Positions 50,454-59,205 of a stretch of DNA of 64,000 nucleotides are shown here, piece by piece (the first letter of the stretch is position 1; every line of letters starts with the position of its first letter). The DNA is taken from assembly GCF_014216315.1 (NCBI RefSeq), contig NZ_CP045702.1:248001-312000 (forward strand), in the 5' to 3' direction. The stretch is from Streptomyces finlayi (GTDB taxonomy: Bacteria > Actinomycetota > Actinomycetes > Streptomycetales > Streptomycetaceae). A model generated the notes under the pieces. It was not told where the DNA came from. It saw nothing but the letters and a program-made list of their open reading frames with translations, and did no database searches. Position numbers and translations under genes: made by a program.

Positions 50454-51332
50454 TCAGGTGCCGGTGCGCCCGTTCCGTACCCGGTTGCGCAGGAAGGTCT
50501 CGAGTCCGGCCAGGTCATCGGTGTTGAGGTGATCGACGCCTGCCGCCAGAAGCTCCGTCCACAGGGCGTCGCGGTCCGGTCCCGGCGCGTCGGGTGTCGC
50601 CCAGAATCGGACGCGCCGGCCCTGCCGGTGGGCGGTCTCGACGAGGGTGCGGAGCCTGTCCCGCTCGGCCGCGGGGAAGGGGCCGGCGCCGCGCCAGCTG
50701 AAGCTGTGGGTCCAGTTGCTGCTGACGAGCGGGATGAAGGATGCGGCCGCCGGACCGGCGAGGTCGTCGAGCCGGCCGTCGTAGAAGGCGTATCGCGTGC
50801 GCTGGGCCTCCATGGGTACGCGGGCGGCCCGGTCGCCGGAGATGACGGGGGTGACCGCGCCGGTGTGGACGCGGCCGTTCCTGAAGCGGGTCAGGATCCT
50901 GCGGTAGGGCCGGAGCTGCCGGTCGAGTTCGGCGTACGCGGCGGCTCCCTCGTTCTTGATGTCGATCAGCAGCTGCAGCGGGGCACGGTGTCCGGCGTGC
51001 ACGGCGCCGTGGTTCGCCATGACGCGGGCCAGCAGCGGGTCGAGGTAGAGCGAGGCGAGGGTACGGGTGGGATCGAGCCCGGCGGGTTCGTGGGCCACGA
51101 GCAGCTCGCCGCCGACGAGGAAGATGTCCGCCTCCACACTGGTGAATCCGTGGTCGAGCGCGTCGTGCAGCGGGCGCGGGTGCAGATAGTCGTTGTGCGC
51201 GTGGGCCCGGTCGAGCGGGCGCGGGCCCGGCCGGCCGGTGGTGGCCGCGGCAGCCTGTGCGGGGATCACCACGCCCGCGGCAGCGGTGACGAGTGCGGTG
51301 GTGACGACTCTGCGACGGGTCAGGTATGCCAT
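50454..51332 (-). CDS. Secreted PLC-like/glycerophosphodiester phosphodiesterase-type protein
   Basis: A 292-residue TIM-barrel phosphodiesterase. The signal is Tat-type (TRRRVVTTALVTAAAGVVIP, cleavage near AQAAA). RAHAHNDYLHPRPLHDALDH has the first catalytic His region, TSVEADIFLVGGELLVAHEP the metal-binding Glu-Asp and second His, and LQLLIDIKNEG a further metal-ligand strand. The fold hydrolyses glycerophosphodiesters or phosphatidylinositol. GGGAG precedes the ATG at 51332. It may help scavenge phosphate outside the cell. Confidence 0.85.
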   Translation of the reverse strand: MAYLTRRRVVTTALVTAAAGVVIPAQAAAATTGRPGPRPLDRAHAHNDYLHPRPLHDALDHGFTSVEADIFLVGGELLVAHEPAGLDPTRTLASLYLDPLLARVMANHGAVHAGHRAPLQLLIDIKNEGAAAYAELDRQLRPYRRILTRFRNGRVHTGAVTPVISGDRAARVPMEAQRTRYAFYDGRLDDLAGPAAASFIPLVSSNWTHSFSWRGAGPFPAAERDRLRTLVETAHRQGRRVRFWATPDAPGPDRDALWTELLAAGVDHLNTDDLAGLETFLRNRVRNGRTGT

Positions 51333-51517
51333 GGGGTCTCCCTGGGGCGACGGGGCGGATCCGGACGGCGGACGCGACCGAGTATGGAGCCGCACCACCC
51401 CTTACGGGCAGGTACCTGCCAAGAATTGGACCGCCCGTCGACCGCCCGTCGACTGTCCCGCCTCTGCTGTTTGCCCGTGTGCGGGGGCAGTTCGGGGGCG
51501 GGTGGCCGGAGCCCCTG

Positions 51518-52246
51518 CTACCTGCCCCCGCTACCTGTCCCGCTCCCTGTCCCGCTCACTGCACCGCTCCCTGCACCGGCGCGTTCACCCTGTCGTCCCA
51601 ACTCCGCCCACCGCACGGTCCGCTCGCACCAGCGCTCCAGGAGCACCCGGTCGTGACCCACGGCCAGCAGTGCCGCACCGGACTCGGCGCGGTAGGTCTC
51701 CACGACGGCGACGAGAGCGGCAGTGGTCGAGGCGTCGAGCATCGCCGTCATCTCGTCGCAGATCAGCAGCCCCGGACGGAGCACCAGGGCGCGGGCGACG
51801 CAGGCCCGTTGCAGCTGCCCGTCACTGACCGCGTGCGGCCGGCGTCCGAGGAGCTCCTCGGTGAGTCCGACCTCACTCGCCAGCGCGCCCACACGCTCCG
51901 CCACTTCGCGACGCCTCCCGGTGGACCTCAGTGGCTGGGCGATGAGCTCGCGCAGGCTCAGGCGGGGATCGGCGGACAAGCGCGGCTGCTGGAAGACGAC
52001 ACCCACGGCGGTGCGCTGCTCCCGGGGAGCACTGTGCCGCCAGCCCCGAACCGGGGCGCCGTCCAGGGTGACCGATCCGGCGTCGGGGCGGTGCAGCAGC
52101 GCGGCGACCCGCGCCAGCGTCGACTTACCGCAGCCGCTCGGACCGAGCAGCCCTACCGACTCGCCCTGCGCGACGGCGAGCGAAACGTCGCGCACGACGG
52201 GGTCGCGCCGGTCGTATCCGGCGGTGACGCGGCTGAGCTCAAGCAT
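51518..52246 (-). CDS. nikE: ABC transporter ATPase, NikE/DppF position
   Basis: A 242-residue ATPase. GLLGPSGCGKSTLARVAAL is Walker A, VVFQQPRLSADPRLSL the Q-loop, HAVSDGQLQRACVARALVL the signature (SDGQ in place of SGGQ), and LLICDEMTAMLDAST Walker B. It lacks the C-terminal oligopeptide-transporter extension found in its partner. The last residues are a Ser/Gly/Thr repeat (GSGAVSGTGSGTGSGG) from degenerate DNA repeats. Its start overlaps the end of nikD by 8 bp. It is the last gene of the five-gene operon. Confidence 0.85.
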   Translation of the reverse strand: MLELSRVTAGYDRRDPVVRDVSLAVAQGESVGLLGPSGCGKSTLARVAALLHRPDAGSVTLDGAPVRGWRHSAPREQRTAVGVVFQQPRLSADPRLSLRELIAQPLRSTGRRREVAERVGALASEVGLTEELLGRRPHAVSDGQLQRACVARALVLRPGLLICDEMTAMLDASTTAALVAVVETYRAESGAALLAVGHDRVLLERWCERTVRWAELGRQGERAGAGSGAVSGTGSGTGSGGR

Positions 52247-53264
52247 CGGCGTGCTCCTCGGCTCGGCGGATGTCGTCGCTGCTGGCGTGGTGACAGGCCA
52301 CTCCGCGCTCGAACGGCGGCTGCAGCCCGCACTGCGCGTCGGCGCGGGGACAACGGGCGGCGAAGGCGCAGCCCTGGGGCAGATCACCGAGTTCCGGCGG
52401 CATCCCCGGGATCGGCGCGAACTCCCTTTCCGGCAAGGCCTCCAGCAGTCCCCGCGCATACGGATGGCGCGGGCCGGGCCGCCCGAAGAACCTGTCCGCG
52501 CCGGTGAGTTCGACGATGCGGCCCGCGTACATCACGGCGACCCGGTCGGCGATCCGCTCGGCCGCCGCCAGATCGTGGGTGATGATGAGCAGGGCCCGGC
52601 CCCCGTCGGTGTGGCGGCGCAGTTCGTCGACGGTCCGCTCCACCAGTTCCCGGTCGAGCCCGGTGGTGGGTTCGTCGGCGAGGAGCAGCGGTGCGTCACC
52701 GATGAGAGCGAGCGCCGTGGCGGCCCGCTGGGCGAGGCCGCCGGACAGCTCGTGCGGGTAGCGGTCGAGGTGGTCGTCGGGAAACGCGGCACGTCCGGCA
52801 GCGGCCTGCACCGCCGGGCGCACGGCGGGTCCCCGTACGCCGGTCAGCTCGCGCAGGGTCTCCTCCACTTGCGCACGGACCGTCCGCACGGGCGTGAGAT
52901 GGGCGGCCGGGCTCTGCGGTACGAGTCCGATCCTGCGGCCACGCACGGTGCGGGCGAGGGTGCGTTCGCCTGCGGTGAGGAGGTCGGGGCCGCCGTCGAG
53001 GAGCGCGGCTCCCGAGGTCTCCGCGTTCGCGGGCAGCAGCCCCAGCAGCGCCGAGGCGAGTACGGACTTCCCGCAGCCGCTCTCACCGACCAGGGCGAGG
53101 CACTCCCCCGCCGCGAGGTCGAACGTGGCGTCGGTGACCGCGGCGACATGCCGGCCGCCGCGCATCCGGAAGCGGACGGACAGCCCTGAGACGGAGAGGA
53201 CGGGCGGTGCCGGGGCCGAGGCCGGCGACAGGTTCGGCGACGAGGTCGCGGATGTCTTCTTCAC
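52239..53264 (-). CDS. nikD: ABC transporter ATPase, NikD/DppD position
   Basis: A 341-residue ATPase. CLALVGESGCGKSVLASALL is Walker A, RYPHELSGGLAQRAATALAL the signature, and PLLLADEPTTGLDRELVERT Walker B with the switch His in LLIITHDLAAAE. The C-terminal oligopeptide/dipeptide extension is complete, with FAPIPGMPPELGDLPQGCAF and RCPRADAQC, which hold the cysteines of the Fe-S or zinc site known in this subfamily. The GTG at 53264 overlaps the permease stop (GTGA). It powers uptake with the NikE partner. Confidence 0.87.
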   Translation of the reverse strand: MKKTSATSSPNLSPASAPAPPVLSVSGLSVRFRMRGGRHVAAVTDATFDLAAGECLALVGESGCGKSVLASALLGLLPANAETSGAALLDGGPDLLTAGERTLARTVRGRRIGLVPQSPAAHLTPVRTVRAQVEETLRELTGVRGPAVRPAVQAAAGRAAFPDDHLDRYPHELSGGLAQRAATALALIGDAPLLLADEPTTGLDRELVERTVDELRRHTDGGRALLIITHDLAAAERIADRVAVMYAGRIVELTGADRFFGRPGPRHPYARGLLEALPEREFAPIPGMPPELGDLPQGCAFAARCPRADAQCGLQPPFERGVACHHASSDDIRRAEEHADA

Positions 53265-54118
53265 AGCATCAGCTCCGATCGGCGGCGCGGATTGATCCGC
53301 TCCCGCCAGGCGCCTGCGAGCCCCGCCAGGGCGAGGGTCGGAATGATCAGGAAGAGGCCGGGGAAGAGCGTCGGCCACCAGTCCCCCGACAGCAGCGAAC
53401 CGCGCGCCGACTGCACGAGGTTTCCGAGGCTCGCCTGATGGGTCGGCAGGCCCAGGCCCAGGAACGACAGCGCCGATTCGTGCCACATCGCGTGCGGCAC
53501 CATCAGCACCGCCGCGAGACCGGCCTGCGGCAGCACTCCCGGCAGCAGATGCCGGACGATGACCCGGCCGCGTGAGGCACCGCCGGAGATCGCCGCGTCG
53601 ATGAACGGACGTGAGCGCAGCGACAGCACCTCGGAGCGGACGATCCGCGCGGTCGACAGCCAGTGCGTCAGGGCCACGGACACGATGACTGGCCAGACAC
53701 CGGGCCGGAACATCGCCACGACGAAGATGCCGAGCAGCAGGTGCGGAATGGACGAGAAGGTGTCGACGAGCCGCATGACGACCCGGTCGGTCCAGCCGCC
53801 GAAGGCCGCGGCGAGCGCGCCGACCGCCGTACCGATGACGGTGGCGGTGAGCGCGGCGACGAGTCCGACGAGGAGGGAGACCCGGAGCCCGTACACACAG
53901 CGCAGCAGCAGGTCCCGGCCGACGTCGTCCGTGCCGAAGGGGTGGGCCGGGGAGGGCGGCCGGAGTTTGGCACCGAGGTCGACGGCCTGCTGGTCGAGCT
54001 GGACCAGCGGGGGCACGAGCAGGACGGCCAGGGCGACCGCCACGAGGATGCCGGCCGAGGTGACCGCCCGGGTGCGGCGGGCGGCGCCGCGTGCGGGCCG
54101 GAGTGCGAGGTCAGCCAT
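53261..54118 (-). CDS. nikC: ABC transporter permease, NikC/DppC position
   Basis: A 285-residue permease with six helices. A short N-terminal helix (AVTSAGILVAVALAVLLVPP) is followed by HPFGTDDVGRDLLLRCVYGL and the EAA loop SEVLSLRSRPFIDAAISGGA, then RVIVRHLLPGVLPQAGLAAV. All are typical of the DppC group. It forms the membrane pore with NikB. The ATG at 54118 overlaps the end of nikB by 8 bp. Confidence 0.87.
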   Translation of the reverse strand: MADLALRPARGAARRTRAVTSAGILVAVALAVLLVPPLVQLDQQAVDLGAKLRPPSPAHPFGTDDVGRDLLLRCVYGLRVSLLVGLVAALTATVIGTAVGALAAAFGGWTDRVVMRLVDTFSSIPHLLLGIFVVAMFRPGVWPVIVSVALTHWLSTARIVRSEVLSLRSRPFIDAAISGGASRGRVIVRHLLPGVLPQAGLAAVLMVPHAMWHESALSFLGLGLPTHQASLGNLVQSARGSLLSGDWWPTLFPGLFLIIPTLALAGLAGAWRERINPRRRSELML

Positions 54119-55103
54119 CGAAGCCCACTCTCGGGTCGGCGAGGCCGTACAGCAGGTCGGAGAGGAGGTTCCCGAGGAGTACGGCCGCGGTGGCGAGCAC
54201 GGTGAGTGCGGCGAGCAGGGAGAAGTCCACCGAGGTGGCGGCCTGCACGGTGGCCGCGGCGATGCCGGGCCAGCTGAAGACCGTCTCGACGAGCAGGGCG
54301 CCGGTGATGAGTTCGGGCACGCGGGAGCCGATGAGCGTGAGCATCGGGAGCATGCCGGAGCGCAGGGCGTGGCCCAGCAGGACGGTGCGTTCGCTGAGTC
54401 CGCGGGCGCGGGCGCCGCGTACCGGGTCCTCGTCCAGGGCGTCGGTGACTCCCTGGCGTACGTACAGGAAGAACCACGGCAGCTGGGAGATGCCGAGGAC
54501 CGCCGCGGGCAGCACCAGGTGGGTGGCGACCTGGCCGAAGGTGACGGTGTCGCTTCCGGCGTCGGTGAGGCCGCCGGCCGGGAGGATGTCCAGCGTCAGG
54601 GCGAAGACCCAGATGGCGAGCAGCCCGAGCCAGAAGGCGGGTGCGGCCTCCAGGGTGTACGCGGCGGAACTGACGCACCGGTCGAGCGCCCCGCGGGGGC
54701 GGCGGGCCGCCAGGACGCCGAGTGCGGTGCCGAGCAGGATCGCGATGACGAACGCGCAGGTGGCGAGAAGCAGGGACCAGCCGGCGCGTTCACCGATGAC
54801 GTCGGCGACAGGCATACGCATCACGCTGGAAACGCCGAGATCGCCCTGAACGGCGGACGTCAGCCAGTCCCACCAGCGCGTGACCAGGGGCCGGTCCACG
54901 CCGAGATTGGCCCTGAGCTGGTCGAGGTTCTCCTGCGAGGCGGTCAGGCCCGCCGTGCCCGCGTACGCCTTGACGGGGTCGAAGGGGGATGCGGCGGCGA
55001 CGGCGAAGACGCCGAAGGTGACGGCGATGAGGACCGGCACGGCGGACAGGGCCCGCCGTGCCGTCATCCGCGCCATCGGCCCCCAGGGGAGGCGGTGGCT
55101 CAC
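54111..55103 (-). CDS. nikB: ABC transporter permease, NikB/DppB position
   Basis: A 330-residue permease with six helices. AVPVLIAVTFGVFAVAAASP is helix 1; a periplasmic loop follows (LRANLGVDRPLVTRWWDWL), and TDALDEDPVRGARARGLSER with TVLLGHALRSGMLPMLTL is the EAA coupling loop. I chose the GTG at 55103 because it overlaps the stop of nikA (GTGA) as between other genes of this operon; ATGs at 55076 and 55067 are alternatives and 55076 has GGGGG upstream. Confidence 0.85.
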   Translation of the reverse strand: MSHRLPWGPMARMTARRALSAVPVLIAVTFGVFAVAAASPFDPVKAYAGTAGLTASQENLDQLRANLGVDRPLVTRWWDWLTSAVQGDLGVSSVMRMPVADVIGERAGWSLLLATCAFVIAILLGTALGVLAARRPRGALDRCVSSAAYTLEAAPAFWLGLLAIWVFALTLDILPAGGLTDAGSDTVTFGQVATHLVLPAAVLGISQLPWFFLYVRQGVTDALDEDPVRGARARGLSERTVLLGHALRSGMLPMLTLIGSRVPELITGALLVETVFSWPGIAAATVQAATSVDFSLLAALTVLATAAVLLGNLLSDLLYGLADPRVGFDG

Positions 55104-56704
55104 GTGTCCGCGCCCTCGGGGTTCCACTTCTCGACGTTCCACCAGGGGCCTGAGGCCAGGCCGTGGTCGTGCGGCTCGACCTGGGTGGTGAGGTCGCCGA
55201 AGCGGCTGCCGACGACGTACACGTGGTCGATGTGGGTCAGGAAGGTGTAGCCGGGGTCCTTGGCGAGTTCGCGCTGGACGGTGTCGTACGCGGTCTTGCG
55301 GGCGGCCGGGTCGCCGCTCCTGCGGCCCGCTTCGACGGCCTCGTCCACGGTCTTGTTGTCGTACCAGGCCATGTTGTTGAAGCCGTCGCCCGCGAGAGTG
55401 GACTTCAGCAGTGCGTACTGGTCGAAGTCGGGGTCGGCGGGTGATCCGCCGCCCGCGAGCACGGCGTCCTGCTTCATCCGGGGCTGGATGACCTCCCAGG
55501 TGCCGGCCTCGGTGGTGATGTCGATGCCCGCCTTCCTGGCGTCGGACGCGTAGGCGAGAGCGTGTTCCTGACGGAGCTTGTCGCCGGTGAGGTACCAGAG
55601 CGGGAAGGCGGCGCGCACACCGTCCTTGGTGCGGACGCCGTCCTTGCCGGGCTTCCAGCCGGCCTCGTCGAGGATCTTCTTCGCCGCGCCGAGGTCGTGG
55701 ACGCGTTCGGTGCCCTTGGTGAACCACTCGCTGTCCGTGGGGACGGGGCCGTACGCGGGCTTGCCCGCACCGTTGAGGATGGCGTCGACCATGGCCTCGC
55801 GGTCGACGGCGATGTCGAGGGCACGTCGGACCGCACGGTCACCGGCGACCTCGTTGTGGGTGGGGAGCGTCACCGTGCGGTAGTCGTACGTCTTCGCGGT
55901 GTAGGTGCTGAGCCCGTTCTCGCCCTTGAAGCCTTCGGCGAGGTTGGGCGGGAGGATCGCGCCGTCGAGGTCGCCGGAGCGCAGCCGTGTGGCGCGCACG
56001 TCGTCGTCCTTGATGATCGCCATGGTGAACCGCTTCACCTTCGGCTCACCACCCCAGTAAGCGGGGTTGGCCCGGAAGCTCAGCTTCTCACCCTTGGACC
56101 ACTTGGTGAGGAGATAGGGCCCCGTGCCGACCGGCCGTGTGGTGAACGTGCCGCTGTTGACGTCCTGTCCGCCGGCGATGTGTTCGGGGGCGATGGGAAG
56201 GACGGTGCGCTGCGCGAAGGGCGCGTACGGGTACGTGAGCGTGAAGACGACACGGTCGTCACCGACGGCCTCGACGGACCTGACGGCGTCCAGCTCGGTG
56301 CGCGAGGGGTTGTTCGTCTTCTTGTCCAGGATGGTCCGGTAGGTGAAGACGACGTCCTTGGCACCGAACGGCTCGCCGTCGCTGAACTTCACGCCGCGGC
56401 GGAGCGTGTACGTATAGGTGAGACCGTTGTCGCCGATCTCGGGCAGCGCGGTGGCGAGCGCGGGCCGCAGCTTCAGGTCCTCGTCGAGGGCGAGCAGCCC
56501 GTCGAATATCTTGGAGTTGCCGTCCTTGCCGTAGCCGAGCAGAGGACTGAGGCTGTCGGGCTCGTAGGCGATCCCCACGACCGCGGAATCCGCGGAGGCC
56601 GCGCCCTCGTCGGCACTGCCCGGATTCGAGCAGGCTGCCGCGGTGATCGAGAGCGCGGTCGCCAGCACGATCGCCACCCCTCCCCGTACCGATCGGGCCC
56701 TCAT
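55100..56704 (-). CDS. nikA: ABC transporter substrate-binding lipoprotein, NikA-like
   Basis: A 534-residue SBP of the oligopeptide/nickel family (SBP_bac_5). The lipobox LSITAAACSN puts the lipidated Cys near residue 26. YTYTLRRGVKFSDGEPFGAK and DVVFTYRTILDKKTNNPS are the family signature; the C-terminus has a His-rich stretch (FLTHIDHVYVVGS and VEPHDHGLASGPWWNVEKW) suited to metal binding. With the nikABCDE gene order and the Nur-like box upstream, nickel or a nickel chelate is the best guess; a peptide is possible. The ATG at 56704 was chosen for its AGGGG; a GTG at 56713 is too close to that site. Confidence 0.83.
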   Translation of the reverse strand: MRARSVRGGVAIVLATALSITAAACSNPGSADEGAASADSAVVGIAYEPDSLSPLLGYGKDGNSKIFDGLLALDEDLKLRPALATALPEIGDNGLTYTYTLRRGVKFSDGEPFGAKDVVFTYRTILDKKTNNPSRTELDAVRSVEAVGDDRVVFTLTYPYAPFAQRTVLPIAPEHIAGGQDVNSGTFTTRPVGTGPYLLTKWSKGEKLSFRANPAYWGGEPKVKRFTMAIIKDDDVRATRLRSGDLDGAILPPNLAEGFKGENGLSTYTAKTYDYRTVTLPTHNEVAGDRAVRRALDIAVDREAMVDAILNGAGKPAYGPVPTDSEWFTKGTERVHDLGAAKKILDEAGWKPGKDGVRTKDGVRAAFPLWYLTGDKLRQEHALAYASDARKAGIDITTEAGTWEVIQPRMKQDAVLAGGGSPADPDFDQYALLKSTLAGDGFNNMAWYDNKTVDEAVEAGRRSGDPAARKTAYDTVQRELAKDPGYTFLTHIDHVYVVGSRFGDLTTQVEPHDHGLASGPWWNVEKWNPEGADT

Positions 56705-56736
56705 ACGCTGCACACCCCTATTGAAGATCCACTGTT

Positions 56737-56755
56737 ATTGCGAATGCTTCGCAAT
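56737..56755 (-). promoter_or_regulatory. Nur-box-like operator of the nik operon
   Basis: ATTGCGAA (56737-56744) and TTCGCAAT (56748-56755) are perfect arms around TGC. Written as TTGCGA-N5-TCGCAA it fits the Nur box TTGCAA-N5-TTGCAA with one change per arm. It lies 33 bp before the nikA start, overlapping where the promoter should be. Nur is the nickel-responsive Fur-family repressor of Streptomyces. Confidence 0.6.
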
Positions 56756-56866
56756 TAAACAGCACAGGCGGGGGCGGCGGAACCCGGCCGCGGCGGGACA
56801 TGCCGGAGCGGGGGCACGCGTCCGCGTACCCCCGCCCCAACTCCTGCGCCCGGCCGACCCGTTCGG

Positions 56867-58015
56867 TTACGGAGCGGGCAGGTCGACCAGCTCCGCGATG
56901 ACCTCGCGATGGCGCCCGGCCGTTCCGTACGCGATCGAGTCGGCCTTGGCCCGCTTCAGATACAGATGCGCGGGGTGCTCCCAGGTCATGCCGATCCCGC
57001 CGTGCAGCTGGACGCACTCCTCGGCGGCGTGGACCGCGACTCCCGAGCAGTACGCCTGGGCCACGGCCACCGCGAGCAGCGCCTCGGGGCCGTCGGCGGC
57101 CAGTCGGCCGGCCGCGTGACGAGCGGCGGCACGGGCGGACACGATCTCCAGCCAGAGCTGCGCCATCCGGTGCTTCAGCGCCTGGAAGGAGCCCACCGGC
57201 CGGTTGAACTGGCGGCGTTCACGGGTGTACCGGACGGTCTCCGTCAGGCACCACTCGGCGATGCCGAGCTGCTCGGAGGCGAGGAGCCCGGCGCCCACGA
57301 GCAGCCCGCGCCGTACCGCCGGGACGGCGGAGGAGGCGTCGGCGATCAGGACACCCGCCGCACCGTGCAGGACGACGGTGGCGAGCGGGCGGGTCAGGTC
57401 GAGCGCCACCAGCGGTTCGACGGTGACCCCGTCCGCCGCCGTCTCGACCGCGTACAGACCGTCGGTGGTCGGGACGAGGAGCACATCGGCGGTGGCCGCG
57501 TCGGCGACCCCGGTGATGGTCCCCTCCAGCCTGCCCGTCACGGCGCTCGCGGGCTGCGCCTCGTCGGCCGCCGGCGCGGAGAACGGCACGGCGAGAGCCG
57601 CCGTCCTGCGCCCCGCGGCCAGTTCACCCAGCAGCTCGACCACGGCGCCGTCGCGCGCGGCCAGCGCGAGCAGCGTCTCGGTCGCGACGACCGAACTCGT
57701 CAGGTACGGCACGGGGGCGACGCTGCGCCCGAGTTCCTCGAGGACGACGGCGGCCTCGCGGTACGTCGCCCCCTGACCGCCGAGCTTCTCCGGTACGAGG
57801 AGTCCGGCGGCACCGATGTCGGCGGCGAGCGCCTTCCACAGCCGGGGGTCGTACGGCGTGCCGGACTCGACGCGGGCGATGACACCCGGCGCGTCGGCCC
57901 GGTCCGCGAGCAGCGCGCGGACGGCGGCGCGCAGATCCTCCTCGGCCTCCGAGTACAGGAGGTCGGGCATCGGGGCCGGCTCGTCCTGCCCCGGCTGTGC
58001 TGTCAGTTCGGTCAT
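56867..58015 (-). CDS. Acyl-CoA dehydrogenase (second of a pair)
   Basis: A 382-residue FAD-dependent dehydrogenase. The N-terminal helical domain has DPRLWKALAADIGAAGLLVPEKLGG; the C-terminal one has RRQFNRPVGSFQALKHRMAQ and CVQLHGGIGMTWEHPAHLYL, the flavin-contact motifs. The middle beta domain is poorly conserved (SAVTGRLEGTITGVADAAT), as in the non-catalytic or half-site subunit of heteromeric enzymes such as ChsE4-ChsE5 and FadE pairs of actinobacteria. The start overlaps the stop of the preceding dehydrogenase (ATGA), so equal amounts are likely. Confidence 0.87.
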   Translation of the reverse strand: MTELTAQPGQDEPAPMPDLLYSEAEEDLRAAVRALLADRADAPGVIARVESGTPYDPRLWKALAADIGAAGLLVPEKLGGQGATYREAAVVLEELGRSVAPVPYLTSSVVATETLLALAARDGAVVELLGELAAGRRTAALAVPFSAPAADEAQPASAVTGRLEGTITGVADAATADVLLVPTTDGLYAVETAADGVTVEPLVALDLTRPLATVVLHGAAGVLIADASSAVPAVRRGLLVGAGLLASEQLGIAEWCLTETVRYTRERRQFNRPVGSFQALKHRMAQLWLEIVSARAAARHAAGRLAADGPEALLAVAVAQAYCSGVAVHAAEECVQLHGGIGMTWEHPAHLYLKRAKADSIAYGTAGRHREVIAELVDLPAP

Positions 58016-59205
58016 CGGGAGAGGTCCTTCCAGGCGATGTCCTTGTCGTTTCGCGGCTCGGACGGCAGCCCGAGCACACGCTCGGCGACGATGTTCAGCA
58101 GTACCTCGGTCGTGCCGCCCTCGATGGAGTTGCCCTTGGAACGCAGATAGCGGTAGCCGGCGTCGCGGCCGGTGAAGTCGACCAGTTCCGGCCGGCTCAT
58201 GGTCCAGTCGCTGTACAACAGACCCTCGTCGCCGAGGAGTTCGACCTCCAGGCCGCTGATCTGCTGGTTGAGCCGGGCGAAGGCGAGCTTCATCGCGGAC
58301 CCCTCGGGCCCGGGCTGCCCCGCCATGAGCTGCTGACGCAGCCGTTCGCCGCTCAGCCTGGCCACCTCGGCCTCGACCCAGAGGGTGAGGAGGCGCTGAT
58401 GGAGGTCGTGGGTGCGCAGCTCGGGACGTCCGCGCCAGGTCCGCGCGGCGGTGCCGATCATGCCTCCCTCGCGCGGGATACGCGCTCCCCCGATCGAGAC
58501 GCGCTCGTTCATGAGCGTGGTCTGCGCGACCTTCCAGCCGTCGCCGACCGGGCCGAGCCGCCTGCTGTCCGGGATGCGTACGCCGGTGAGGAAGACCTCG
58601 TTGAACTCGGCCTCGCCGGTGATCTGGCGCAGCGGCCGCACCTCGACACCGGGGTCGGCCATGTCGCAGATGAAGTAGCTGATACCGCGGTGCTTGGGCA
58701 GGTCGGGGTCGGTACGGGCGATCAGGATCGCCCAGCGGGCCACATGGGCGCTGGACGTCCAGACCTTCTGGCCGTCCACGACCCACTCGCCCCCCGCGTC
58801 GCGCACGGCCCTCGTGCCCAGTGCCGCCAGGTCGGAGCCGGCCCCCGGCTCGCTGAAGAGCTGGCACCAGACCTCCTCGCCGACCCACAGGGGGCGCAGG
58901 AAGCGCCGCTTCTGCTCGTCGGTTCCGTAGCGGAGGATCGTCGGGGCGGCCATGCCGAGTCCGATGCCGATACGGCGCGGGTCGTTGTCGGGGGCCCCGG
59001 CGTCGGCGAGTTCGGTGTCCACGATCTGCTGGAGTGTGCGGGGCGCGTCGAGTCCGCCGAGTCCGGCCGGATAGTGGACCCAGGCGAGGCCGGCGTCGAA
59101 GCGGGCCTTCAGGAAGCCGGTGCGGTCCGTGGTGGCCGGCGGGTGGGAGGCCAGCAGTTCGCGTGTGAGGCGGCGGACCTCACCCGCGTCGACGGGGGCG
59201 GTCAT
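58012..59205 (-). CDS. Acyl-CoA dehydrogenase (first of a pair)
   Basis: A 397-residue acyl-CoA dehydrogenase. WCQLFSEPGAGSDLAALGTR is the FAD signature of the middle domain, followed by WVVDGQKVWTSSAHVARWAI; the C-terminal domain ends RYLRSKGNSIEGGTTEVLLN and ERVLGLPSEPR. LAWVHYPAGLGGLDAP marks the acyl-site entry. It introduces an alpha-beta double bond in an acyl-CoA, perhaps a branched or steroid-like side chain given its pairing with a second dehydrogenase. Overlaps (ATGA) join it to both neighbours in one operon. Confidence 0.9.
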   Translation of the reverse strand: MTAPVDAGEVRRLTRELLASHPPATTDRTGFLKARFDAGLAWVHYPAGLGGLDAPRTLQQIVDTELADAGAPDNDPRRIGIGLGMAAPTILRYGTDEQKRRFLRPLWVGEEVWCQLFSEPGAGSDLAALGTRAVRDAGGEWVVDGQKVWTSSAHVARWAILIARTDPDLPKHRGISYFICDMADPGVEVRPLRQITGEAEFNEVFLTGVRIPDSRRLGPVGDGWKVAQTTLMNERVSIGGARIPREGGMIGTAARTWRGRPELRTHDLHQRLLTLWVEAEVARLSGERLRQQLMAGQPGPEGSAMKLAFARLNQQISGLEVELLGDEGLLYSDWTMSRPELVDFTGRDAGYRYLRSKGNSIEGGTTEVLLNIVAERVLGLPSEPRNDKDIAWKDLSR

